A stretch of DNA of 22,185 bases, taken from a virus. This document shows positions 13,587 through 19,803 of this stretch, one piece after another (the first letter of the stretch is position 1; each line of letters opens with the position of its first letter). The position numbers and the translations under genes are program-made. The notes under the pieces were generated by a model. That model had not been told where the DNA came from, did no database searches, and worked only from the letters and a program-made list of their open reading frames with translations. The stretch is taken from IMG/VR virus record IMGVR_UViG_3300042343_000178, positions 1 to 22,185 of that record, one strand, 5' to 3'.

Positions 13587-13754
13587 ATGCCATACTCAAC
13601 TTGCTGCGGAGCTTATACCGATATGGATGAAATTGGAATTTGTCCAGATTGTTTAGAACATTGCGACTGGGAAGAAGAAGAAGATGAGGAAGAATTAGAA
13701 CAAGATAGACAAAACGAAATAGCATTAGAACAAGAACAATTAAATAAACATTAA
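13587..13754 (+). CDS. Small zinc-binding protein with an acidic tail
   Basis: The 55-residue product has CCGA at residues 6-9 and CPDCLEHC at 19-26, a pair of Cys clusters suitable for one zinc ion. A strongly acidic stretch follows (WEEEEDEEELEQD at 28-40). Small proteins of the form 'CCGA....GICPDC.EHCEW' recur in Bacteroidetes phages. The acidic half could mimic DNA or bind a basic host protein. It starts three bases after the upstream stop. The start ATG is well placed, and the Cys pattern makes chance unlikely. Confidence 0.7.
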   Translation: MPYSTCCGAYTDMDEIGICPDCLEHCDWEEEEDEEELEQDRQNEIALEQEQLNKH

Positions 13755-13764
13755 ACTAAAAACA

Positions 13765-14247
13765 ATGATACAAATTAATAATGGTGCATTATATATGGAG
13801 TATTTCGGTTATAGAGTTTATAGTAATGGTAAAATATTTAGTTTAAAAAGAAATAGATTTATTAAGGCTTTTGATGATAATAATGGATATCTTACAGTCA
13901 AATTAAGAATTGACAATAAATCAAAAAATTTTAAAGTACATAGATTATTAGCTATGTTATTTATACCAAATTTTGACAATAAAGAACAAGTAAACCATAT
14001 TGATGGAGATAAGTATAATAATAACATCAATAATTTAGAATGGTGCAGTAGATCATATAATATGCAACACGCATACAAATTAGGATTAAAGAAAAAAGAT
14101 AATTCTAAGTTTGTTGTAGATTTAGATACAGGAATCTTTTATGATTCTGCGAAGGATGCTGCATCAGCTAAGAATATTAATTATAGAACTTTAAGAGTAA
14201 AATTAGCTGGATTTTATAAAAACAATACATCAATTATATACATTTAA
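13765..14247 (+). CDS. HNH homing endonuclease with a C-terminal NUMOD1 domain
   Basis: The 160-residue protein has the beta-rich N-terminal part seen in these enzymes (YFGYRVYSNGKIFSLKRNR), then KVHRLLAMLFIPN, then VNHIDGDKYNNNINNLEWC and SYNMQHAYKLG, which form a complete HNH core (about residues 59-104). Residues 118-148 (VVDLDTGIFYDSAKDAA...) are a NUMOD1 DNA-recognition domain. It would nick or cut DNA at a target site lacking the gene. It sits between two conserved early genes and is separate from the other HNH gene, with which it shares the NHID...NNLEWC core but little else. ATG 13765 is preferred because it follows an A-rich leader; ATG 13795 is possible. Confidence 0.87.
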   Translation: MIQINNGALYMEYFGYRVYSNGKIFSLKRNRFIKAFDDNNGYLTVKLRIDNKSKNFKVHRLLAMLFIPNFDNKEQVNHIDGDKYNNNINNLEWCSRSYNMQHAYKLGLKKKDNSKFVVDLDTGIFYDSAKDAASAKNINYRTLRVKLAGFYKNNTSIIYI

Positions 14248-14257
14248 AACAAAAATT

Positions 14258-14530
14258 ATGTTAGTACTAAACATTTGTAAACAAGAAATTAATTGGAAGG
14301 AAGCTAAAAATGGCAAACACTATGCAAACATAGCTACCGACTTCTTAAAAGAGCCAGACGAAAAAGGAAACACTCACACAGTATGGAACAACCAAAGTCC
14401 AGAGGAAAGAGCCGAAAAGGCAAAGAAAAACTATTGTGGCAGAGGTAAGCAAGTTTCTTATAATGCGCCAACAGGTAAAAAAGAATTTGCCGTAAACCAA
14501 CAAGAAAGCGAAGACGATTTACCATTCTAA
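14258..14530 (+). CDS. Small protein with an SSB-type acidic C-terminal tip
   Basis: The 90-residue product ends in Glu-Asp-Asp-Leu-Pro-Phe. This tip is almost the same as the DDIPF tail of bacterial single-strand DNA-binding proteins, which docks partner repair and replication enzymes. The N-terminal half has the pattern INWKEAKNGKHYANIATDF, two strands that could belong to a short OB-like fold, and the middle is basic (AEKAKKNYCGRGKQ). At 90 residues it is shorter than a typical SSB (about 110-180). It is either a compact phage SSB or an adaptor using the tip to recruit host proteins. The start follows AAAACAAAAATT. Confidence 0.65.
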   Translation: MLVLNICKQEINWKEAKNGKHYANIATDFLKEPDEKGNTHTVWNNQSPEERAEKAKKNYCGRGKQVSYNAPTGKKEFAVNQQESEDDLPF

Positions 14531-14578
14531 CCCCCACGTTGGGCGATAACGTAAAGCGCAAATTTAAAAACTACAACT

Positions 14579-14773
14579 ATGAGCCAAAACCAACAAATCG
14601 CAAACTACCTAAATAAAGGTAGAAAGTTAACCCCAATTGATGCACTTAACAAGTTCGGATGCTTTAGATTAGCAGCACGAATAGCTGACCTTAGAAACGA
14701 TGGAATGAACATAAAAACAACCATTGTTAAGCTAAAAAATAAGAAACAAGTAGCACAGTATTCAATTAATTAG
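14579..14773 (+). CDS. Helix-turn-helix protein (HTH_39-like)
   Basis: The 64-residue protein fits the small winged-helix family with the pattern 'IaxYLxxGrxLTPxeALxxFGxxRLaARIxDLRxxG': here IANYLNKGRKLTPIDALNKFG at residues 7-27, then RLAARIADLRNDGMNIKTTI. It would bind DNA and could be a late regulator or a replication accessory factor; such proteins are common in early phage operons. The preceding 48-base gap can form an ACGTT/AACGT hairpin (14536-14552). Its stop lies just before the structured leader of the replisome-organizer gene. Confidence 0.75.
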   Translation: MSQNQQIANYLNKGRKLTPIDALNKFGCFRLAARIADLRNDGMNIKTTIVKLKNKKQVAQYSIN

Positions 14774-14877
14774 GTTATCTTCGTACAAAGGATGTAGGAT
14801 ATCCTAACTCAAACTTATTGGCTCAAAGCTGAAACCCTAATCCTACTGGGGTGGATGCCGAGAGCCTTTTTTATTTT
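14774..14877 (+). promoter_or_regulatory. Structured leader with attenuator-like hairpins before the replisome-organizer gene
   Basis: This 104-base non-coding gap contains TAGGATATCCTA (14795-14806), GTAGGAT (14794-14800) complementary to ATCCTAC (14840-14846), ACCC/GGGT (14834-14837 and 14849-14852), and GGCTC (14820-14824) complementary to GAGCC (14862-14866), followed by six T residues. The GTAGGAT/ATCCTAC stem spans the start of the GGCTC/GAGCC element, so the two folds exclude each other. TATCTTCG at 14776-14783 is a 7/8 match to the -7 box. The layout resembles a terminator/antiterminator leader, but no known riboswitch class is recognised. Confidence 0.5.
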
Positions 14878-15528
14878 ATGGCTAAAGACCCAGCAGTGTT
14901 ATTTTACACAAGCGATTTTCTTAGTGGCACTTTCACAATGGATAATGAACAGGTTGGCAAATACATTAGACTTTTGTGCTTACAACATCAAAAAGGAAAA
15001 TTAACTCAAAAGGATATGCTAAGCATATGTAAAGCATATGATAATGAAATTTGGGATAAATTTAAAATTGAAGATGGTTTATACTACAACGATAGAATGT
15101 ATAATGAAACGATTAGAAGGCAAAAATTTAGTGAAAGTAGGCGAAATAACGCTAAATCACTTAAAAAAGAAAGCACTAGCGAAGCATATGCTCAGCATAT
15201 GGAAACTGAAACTGAAAATAAAACTATAACTATAAATGAAAATATAAATATAGATTTTGAATGGTTTTGGAATGATTATGATAAAAAGGTAGGGGATAAG
15301 CAAAAGTTAAAAAAGAAGTGGATTAAATTAACCGATGAGGAAAGGCAAAATGCGATGAATTATCTTGATCTTTACAAGCAATCAGTACCAGACAAACAAT
15401 TCCGTAAAAACCCAGAAACCTTTTTAAACAACAAATCTTGGAACGATGAAATCATTAACCGAAGTATTACCCCAATACATAAACTCTCTTACACAGAGCG
15501 AGAAACTCTTGCACTTAGAAATCTATAA
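14878..15528 (+). CDS. Replisome organizer-like protein (DUF1376-like N-terminus)
   Basis: I start the gene at ATG 14878 because homologues of this type begin 'M.KDPAVLFY.SDFL'; a GTG at 14851 would add residues encoded by the structured leader. The 216-residue product has the N-terminal winged-helix pattern: KDPAVLFYTSDFLSGTF, EQVGKYIRLLCLQHQKGKLT, and YNDRM. A charged linker follows (about 75-130), then a C-terminal region with FEWFWNDYDKKVG and ETFLNNKSWNDEI, as in phage replication initiators that load host helicase. It is likely the phage initiator or organizer, working with the DnaA-like protein. The CATATG/AGCATATG strings at 15020-15200 are codon repeats in the linker, not iterons. 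Confidence 0.75.
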   Translation: MAKDPAVLFYTSDFLSGTFTMDNEQVGKYIRLLCLQHQKGKLTQKDMLSICKAYDNEIWDKFKIEDGLYYNDRMYNETIRRQKFSESRRNNAKSLKKESTSEAYAQHMETETENKTITINENINIDFEWFWNDYDKKVGDKQKLKKKWIKLTDEERQNAMNYLDLYKQSVPDKQFRKNPETFLNNKSWNDEIINRSITPIHKLSYTERETLALRNL

Positions 15529-16180
15529 TAAACTTGAACCTGATGAACTAAAGGTTGTGGTTGCTTTATATACAATGAGTGTTGGCAGATGCTCACCTAT
15601 TGAGGTTAGAGAGCATTTAAAAACTTGTGTTGCATTAAGTGGATGTCAAGTGCCTACTATGGAAATATTTGAATTTTTGCTTCAATTTGTTATAAAGAAT
15701 TACGGAAACTATAAACTAAAGGAACTTGGAGTAGCTTTTGAACTTTATGCAATGGGGAAATTATCAGTTGACAAAGCGATTATGTTTACCCCTAAATTCT
15801 TTGGGGATGTGATGGCAGCTTATAAGCCAATAGCTTTGCATGTAAGACAAAAGACTTATGTAGAACCACAACCAATAGAAGTACCAAAAATCAATGATGA
15901 TGAAATTATTGAGGCATTGTACGAAAATTGGAATAAGTCGGCTAAAAGAGGATGGGAGTTACTAAATACGATGGCTTTTGATGTACTATGGAAACGAAAG
16001 GAACTAAACAAGGAGAATCTAAGTCAAGAGAAGGCAGACCAAATAAAGAAAAAGATAATAGCACATTACAAGGTAATGGCTAAAACACCAAAAGACTTAG
16101 AGAAATTAAATAACGAAATATTTATCAAAAACGAGTGCAAACGTTACACTTTGTACCTATTTTTACAAAACCAATTATGA
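15446..16180 (+). CDS. Hypothetical protein of the replication module, possible helicase-loader partner
   Basis: The 244-residue product overlaps the previous gene by 83 bases. It is alpha-helical: MKSLTEVLPQYINSLTQSEK, IYNKLEPDELKVVVALY, then FLLQFVIKNYGNYKLKEL and a 'WELLNTMAFDVLW' region with basic residues behind it (KADQIKKKII). There is no P-loop, so it is not an ATP-dependent helicase loader of the DnaC type. The overlap and the position behind the replisome organizer suggest a partner of replication. I recognise no family with certainty. The frame ends in an ATGA-type overlap with the next mini-gene. Confidence 0.65.
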   Translation: MKSLTEVLPQYINSLTQSEKLLHLEIYNKLEPDELKVVVALYTMSVGRCSPIEVREHLKTCVALSGCQVPTMEIFEFLLQFVIKNYGNYKLKELGVAFELYAMGKLSVDKAIMFTPKFFGDVMAAYKPIALHVRQKTYVEPQPIEVPKINDDEIIEALYENWNKSAKRGWELLNTMAFDVLWKRKELNKENLSQEKADQIKKKIIAHYKVMAKTPKDLEKLNNEIFIKNECKRYTLYLFLQNQL

Positions 16181-16296
16181 AACAATTAACATTTATTTAT
16201 GAACTGCTAAAGTTTATGCTGATTAGCGTTCCTTTAGCTTGTTGTATTTATTTAACTGCACATTTATATTTTGAAATAAAACGATTATTGAGATGA
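16177..16296 (+). CDS. 39-residue single-span membrane protein
   Basis: ATG 16177 overlaps the previous stop (TTATGA) and its own TGA overlaps the next ATG. The leader, ACAAAACCAATT, again resembles the CAA-rich leaders of the early genes. Residues about 12-32 form a membrane helix with two Cys (SVPLACCIYLTAHLYF), and a basic end follows, EIKRLLR. The function is unknown. It is one of the unusually many membrane mini-proteins of this phage. Confidence 0.6.
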   Translation: MKQLTFIYELLKFMLISVPLACCIYLTAHLYFEIKRLLR

Positions 16297-16490
16297 CAGG
16301 AATAGACAACAATATTGAGGTAAGATTAATTTATTTAGATACAAAAGAAGAAATATGGTTTAGGTCAATAGCAAAGGCAATTAGGTTTTTAGGTACTGAC
16401 TATAAAACCATTATGACCTATATGAACCCAATAAACAAAAAACGCTACAAGCATAACGATAGATTATGTGTTGTGCGACTAAAAAAATGA
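16293..16490 (+). CDS. Stand-alone NUMOD1-like DNA-binding protein candidate
   Basis: The 65-residue product reads 'VRLIYLDTKEEIWFRSIAKAIRFLGTDYKTI...', close to the NUMOD1 pattern 'vyxxDxxTxexixFxSixeAaxxLGxxxxxI' found at the C-terminus of homing endonucleases. No nuclease is attached. It may be a remnant of a homing endonuclease or a small regulator made from the same fold. Start and stop overlap both neighbours (ATGA, then ATGAAA), which suggests it is translated. Confidence 0.6.
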   Translation: MTGIDNNIEVRLIYLDTKEEIWFRSIAKAIRFLGTDYKTIMTYMNPINKKRYKHNDRLCVVRLKK

Positions 16491-17215
16491 AAAGAGTAAT
16501 AAACTTTAGTGGAGGTAAAACAAGTGCCTTAATGACTATCCTTAACTATCGTGAAGGCGATTTAGTCATATTTGCTGACACAGGAAGGGAGCATCCTAAG
16601 ACTTACAAATTCATTAATGACTTTGAGGCACACGAAGGAATCCCAATTATTAGGGTAATGTTTGAAGGTGGTTTTAGGGGTATGCTTGAAAAAGGAAAGT
16701 TTAAAACAATGCCTAATAGAATAAAAAGAATTTGTACAGTTGAACTTAAAATTAAAACTGCTAAAAGATGGTTAAGGGCAAATCACGGCAAACAAGATTA
16801 TGAATGGCTTGTAGGCTTTAGAGCAGATGAAGAACGAAGGGTAAAAAAATATAATCCAATTGTAAATTACATCCATCCAAAGTTTCCTTTATACGAAGCT
16901 GGAATAGACAAGGCACAAGTAAATGAGTATTGGAGTAAAAAACCTTACACTTTAGAAATACCAGCTATTTTAGGAAATTGTACTTTATGCTTCCTTAAAG
17001 GTAAAAATGCAATTGTAAACATAATGAGAAGTTACCCAGAGTTGGCAAAGGAATGGATTGAGGATGAGGAATTTAGTAAAAGTATTGGCAAAGGACATAC
17101 ATACTTTGAAGATACAACTTATAAGCATCTTTTAATGTTGGCACAAAATGATTTATTCAAAGGACAAGACTTAACCGAACTAAATTCTGCATATTCTTGT
17201 TCTTGTACGAGTTAA
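16487..17215 (+). CDS. PAPS-reductase-like ATP pyrophosphatase
   Basis: I start at ATG 16487, coupled to the previous stop, seven codons after a possible earlier start. The 242-residue product has the ATP-PPi loop SGGKTSA at residues 8-14, then ADTGREHP (30-37) and RICTVELKIKTAKRWL (81-96), all typical of the PAPS reductase/alpha-hydrolase family. It also has Cys83, Cys165, Cys168, Cys238 and Cys240. The spacing of the Cys residues (GNCTLC) suggests a metal or iron-sulfur site. Relatives activate or transfer sulfur, as in DndC of DNA phosphorothioation, or belong to IbrA-type proteins. The ParB-like gene lies 630 bases downstream. The exact reaction is not evident. Confidence 0.78.
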   Translation: MKRVINFSGGKTSALMTILNYREGDLVIFADTGREHPKTYKFINDFEAHEGIPIIRVMFEGGFRGMLEKGKFKTMPNRIKRICTVELKIKTAKRWLRANHGKQDYEWLVGFRADEERRVKKYNPIVNYIHPKFPLYEAGIDKAQVNEYWSKKPYTLEIPAILGNCTLCFLKGKNAIVNIMRSYPELAKEWIEDEEFSKSIGKGHTYFEDTTYKHLLMLAQNDLFKGQDLTELNSAYSCSCTS

Positions 17216-17231
17216 ACCCTAATTTTGCTTT

Positions 17232-17591
17232 ATGCCATTGATACCTTTACCCAAGTTGTTAGAAAAAACCCAAAAGGTAGTTAATGCGTACATAAGGAAA
17301 AGGGATGAAGGTTTACCTTGTATTAGTTGTGGAAGCTACAATGGTAATCAAGCTGGACACTACTTTACAGTTAAGGGATATTCGGCATTAAGGTTTAACG
17401 AATGGAATATACATTTACAATGTGCTGGATGCAATATGTTTAAGCACGGCAATCAAGCAATGTACAGGATTGGACTTGTAGAACGAATAGGAGAGAAAGC
17501 AGTTAAAGAATTAGAGTTTGAAGCGGTTAACAATAGACTTAAAAAATGGCAAAGAGCAGAATTAATAGAACTAATTGAAAGATACAAGTAA
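17232..17591 (+). CDS. ninG: NinG/Rap-like recombination nuclease
   Basis: The 119-residue protein contains the core of lambda NinG (Rap): KRDEGLPCISCG (Cys30, Cys33), QAGHYFTVKGYSALRFNEWN (His43), HLQCAGCN (Cys64, Cys67), then GNQAMYRIGLVERIG. Rap is a structure-selective nuclease that cuts branched recombination intermediates, using a zinc-bound, HNH-like fold. The present protein is shorter than lambda Rap (about 200 residues) and lacks an N-terminal extension, but all the ligands are kept. In this genome it probably works with the RecT annealase. It follows the ATP pyrophosphatase after 16 bases. Confidence 0.88.
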   Translation: MPLIPLPKLLEKTQKVVNAYIRKRDEGLPCISCGSYNGNQAGHYFTVKGYSALRFNEWNIHLQCAGCNMFKHGNQAMYRIGLVERIGEKAVKELEFEAVNNRLKKWQRAELIELIERYK

Positions 17592-17742
17592 CATATTTGA
17601 AACGTGCAAAGAGGAAGTTATAGCTGGATATTCTTGCTATTCTTTTGTGATTGATGGTACTACGCACTACATTTTTGGAGAAACTAAGGAGGAGGCATTT
17701 GATTATATGGCAGACTTAATAAATAAATATGGCGAAAGTTAG
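17575..17742 (+). CDS. 55-residue protein, apparently TTG-initiated, after ninG
   Basis: An uninterrupted frame starts only with TTG (17575) after an in-frame stop and overlaps the end of ninG by 17 bases. It reads through ETCKEEVIAGYSCYSFVID and then THYIFGETKEEAFDYMADLI. This reads as real protein: two beta strands with aromatic residues, followed by a helix. No ATG is present until near the end. It may use TTG, or be expressed by reinitiation after ninG. The TAG lies inside the next gene. Its function is unknown. Confidence 0.45.
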   Translation: MKDTSNIFETCKEEVIAGYSCYSFVIDGTTHYIFGETKEEAFDYMADLINKYGES

Positions 17743-17848
17743 CAACGGAAACAAAGTTACATTTGGTAAAAGAAAGACAGGCAAGTACAAAAAGACATCT
17801 GGTCCTAAAGACAAACCAGTTAAACCATACAACAAACAAGGTAAATAA
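17729..17848 (+). CDS. 39-residue basic peptide conserved in Bacteroidetes phages
   Basis: The product starts MAKVSNGNKVTFGKRKTGKYK and is about a third Lys/Arg, with no acidic residue except one Asp. Peptides of the type 'MAKxSNxNKVTFGKRKxGKxKK' recur in Bacteroidetes phages as I remember them. Its composition suggests binding to nucleic acid or to an acidic partner. Its TAA overlaps the ATG of the ParB-like gene (TAATG), so the two are translationally coupled. Confidence 0.7.
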   Translation: MAKVSNGNKVTFGKRKTGKYKKTSGPKDKPVKPYNKQGK

Positions 17849-18372
17849 TGAACATCAACGAAATTAAACCAAACCCAAGTAATCCAAGAATTATTAAGGA
17901 TGACAAGTTTAAAAAGCTGGTTAAGTCAATTCAAGACTTCCCACAGATGCTTGAACTTAGACCAATTGTGATAGATGAGAATAATATAGTTTTAGGTGGC
18001 AATATGAGGCTTAAGGCTTGTATTGAAGCTGGGCTTACGGATGTACCTGTAAAACAAGCAAAAGAACTAACCGAAGAACAAAAGAAGGAGTTTATAGTTA
18101 AGGATAACGTAGGATATGGCGAGTGGGATTGGGATGATCTTGCAAACAATTGGGATGAACAATTACTTGGCGAATGGGGTCTTGATATACCAAACTTTGA
18201 TGCTGGTGGATTTGCAGATCAAAATAAAGAATTAACCCTTGATGATGTAAGTGATTCAATGACTATAACTTTAAAGTATACAGAAGATGAATATCATTTA
18301 GTAAAAGAACAATTACATAAAATAGCAGCTACACCAGAACAAGCTATTTGGAAACTTTTAGGCAATGATTAA
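17848..18372 (+). CDS. ParB/Srx-like protein
   Basis: The 174-residue protein begins with a ParB/sulfiredoxin-type domain: MNINEIKPNPSNPR (NPR at 12-14), then KKLVKSIQDFP, RPIVIDENNIVLGGNMRLKA with the GGNMR box at 50-54, and 'AGLTDVPV'. In this superfamily the G-G-x-x-R motif binds nucleotide. The last third is acidic (WDWDDLANNWDEQLL). It has no HTH domain, so it is not a chromosome-partition ParB. Proteins of this kind often lie next to PAPS-reductase or methyltransferase genes in phages and mobile elements, as both do here. It overlaps the methyltransferase start by 8 bases. Confidence 0.82.
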   Translation: MNINEIKPNPSNPRIIKDDKFKKLVKSIQDFPQMLELRPIVIDENNIVLGGNMRLKACIEAGLTDVPVKQAKELTEEQKKEFIVKDNVGYGEWDWDDLANNWDEQLLGEWGLDIPNFDAGGFADQNKELTLDDVSDSMTITLKYTEDEYHLVKEQLHKIAATPEQAIWKLLGND

Positions 18373-19426
18373 ATATGAATACAATGACCATAAATTCCCA
18401 TACAATTGGAATTTATCAGATGGTTACCCTGCAAAAGGAATAGAAAAACATAATTTAAAGGTATTTGGCACATTTATTTGTGGTGGTGGCTCAACAATGG
18501 GGTATAAATTGGCTGGATATGACCATATTGGTGGAGTTGAAATTGACCCACAAGTTGGGGATATTTATAAAACAAACCACAATCCAAAGCATTTTTATAA
18601 TGAAGATATTAGGTTATTTAATAAAAGAACTGATTTACCGGATGAACTGTATAATCTTGATTTATTAGATGGCAGTCCACCTTGTTCAAGTTTTTCAATG
18701 TCAGGGAGTAGGGAAAAGGCTTGGGGTAAAGAAAAGCAATTTAAGGAAGGTCAAGCATTGCAAACATTGGATGATCTTGTATTTGAGTATTGTAATACCA
18801 TCATAAAATTACAACCAAAAGTATTTTTATTGGAAAATGTAAAAGGTATTATTTTGGGTAATGCTAAAGCATATTCCAAAAAGATTATTCAAACAATGGA
18901 ACAAGCGGGGTATAATGTTCAAATATTCCTTTTAAATGGTGCTTCAATGGGTGTTCCACAAAGAAGGGAAAGGGTATTTTTTATTGGTCATAAAAAGGAA
19001 TTAAATCTTAAACCATTGGTGTTGGCTTTTAATGAAAAACCAATTACATATAAAAATTTTAAATCCAATATATATGGTACTGAATTGACACTTGAAACAA
19101 GAAAAGTATGGGAACATAGGCATATTGATGATACAAGTTTGTCAGATATTCACATAAGGTTAAGTGGTAAAGCTAAAAGGTTTAATGCTGTATTTATTAA
19201 GGATGACAAAGTACCAAATACAATTGCAGCTGGTTCAGATTCAATTCCAATTAGATTTGATGTTCCACATAGAGTTACAATGGATGAATGTAAATTAATT
19301 GGTTCATACCCAATGGATTATAATTTTAAGAAAATAGCACCTAATTACTTAATAGGTATGTCAGTCCCACCATTGATGACAGCTCAAATTGCACATCAAA
19401 TTTGGTTGCAATGGTTTAAAGTATAA
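18365..19426 (+). CDS. dcm: DNA (cytosine-5) methyltransferase
   Basis: The 353-residue enzyme has the ordered C5-methyltransferase motifs: an AdoMet loop variant FGTFICGGGSTMG (motif I, 35-47), VEIDP (58-62), DGSPPCSSFSMSG with catalytic Cys107 (motif IV), FLLENVKG (motif VI, Glu157), and VPQRRERVFFIGHK (motif VIII, 198-210). The target-recognition region occupies about 215-280, and IGMSVPPLMTAQIA is motif X. The enzyme should methylate cytosine at C5, most likely to protect phage DNA from host restriction. No restriction enzyme is adjacent, so it looks like an orphan. It starts 8 bases before the ParB-like gene ends. Its last bases contain the promoter of the packaging genes. Confidence 0.93.
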   Translation: MIKYEYNDHKFPYNWNLSDGYPAKGIEKHNLKVFGTFICGGGSTMGYKLAGYDHIGGVEIDPQVGDIYKTNHNPKHFYNEDIRLFNKRTDLPDELYNLDLLDGSPPCSSFSMSGSREKAWGKEKQFKEGQALQTLDDLVFEYCNTIIKLQPKVFLLENVKGIILGNAKAYSKKIIQTMEQAGYNVQIFLLNGASMGVPQRRERVFFIGHKKELNLKPLVLAFNEKPITYKNFKSNIYGTELTLETRKVWEHRHIDDTSLSDIHIRLSGKAKRFNAVFIKDDKVPNTIAAGSDSIPIRFDVPHRVTMDECKLIGSYPMDYNFKKIAPNYLIGMSVPPLMTAQIAHQIWLQWFKV

Positions 19427-19431
19427 CTTTG
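19401..19431 (+). promoter_or_regulatory. Strong promoter TTTG-N19-TAACTTTG before the packaging genes
   Basis: TTTG at 19401-19404 and TAACTTTG at 19424-19431 are separated by 19 bases, the best match in the window to the Bacteroidetes promoter. It overlaps the 3' end of the methyltransferase gene and precedes the small terminase ATG (19456) by 24 bases. Confidence 0.75.
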
Positions 19432-19455
19432 TAAATCAGTGAAAATTCAGTGAAT

Positions 19456-19803
19456 ATGGCAAATGAACAAAATTTAACTCCATTTCCAAAAGGTGTAAGC
19501 GGTAATCCTGCTGGTAAACCTAAAGGAGTGCAACATAGCAAGACAAGACTTTTGCGTTTATTGGAGTTGGTTACTAAGGTACGCAACCCAGTAACAGGAG
19601 AAGATGAGGAGTTTAGCATAGCTGAACAATTAGATATGCAGATCATAGCAAAGGCAAGGAAAGGCGATTTAAAGGCATACGAAATACTATTAGATAGATT
19701 AGAAGGCAGACCTAAACAAACAACAGACATTACTGCTGATATTAAGGGTAGTGTTCAAATAACTATTGAGCCAGATGCAGATTGTCAACCAATTAAAGAT
19801 TAA
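19456..19803 (+). CDS. Small terminase subunit-like protein (DUF5681 type)
   Basis: I choose ATG 19456; a GTG at 19450 would add two residues. The 115-residue product begins with the pattern FPKGVSGNPAGKPKG (residues 10-24), the signature of the DUF5681 proteins that stand before large terminases, followed by a basic helix (SKTRLLRLLELVTKVR). The middle is helical (EQLDMQIIAKARKGDLKAYEILLDRLEGRP). Its place directly before the large terminase and behind its own promoter suggests that it recognises the packaging site. It overlaps the next gene by 29 bases. Confidence 0.8.
   Translation: MANEQNLTPFPKGVSGNPAGKPKGVQHSKTRLLRLLELVTKVRNPVTGEDEEFSIAEQLDMQIIAKARKGDLKAYEILLDRLEGRPKQTTDITADIKGSVQITIEPDADCQPIKD

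Noticed and set aside
13818-14078. Minus-strand frame within the second HNH gene
   Set aside because: It mirrors the conserved HNH core and is therefore a shadow.
14851-14877. GTG start for the replisome-organizer gene
   Set aside because: It would translate part of the structured leader including the T6 run. Family members begin with the residues encoded from ATG 14878.
15018-15202. AGCATATG-type repeats as replication iterons
   Set aside because: The copies are few, irregularly spaced and explained by codons in the linker of the replisome-organizer gene.
19766-19774. TTG start for the large terminase
   Set aside because: ATG 19775 is nine bases later and gives the expected family N-terminus. 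The TTG adds only three residues.
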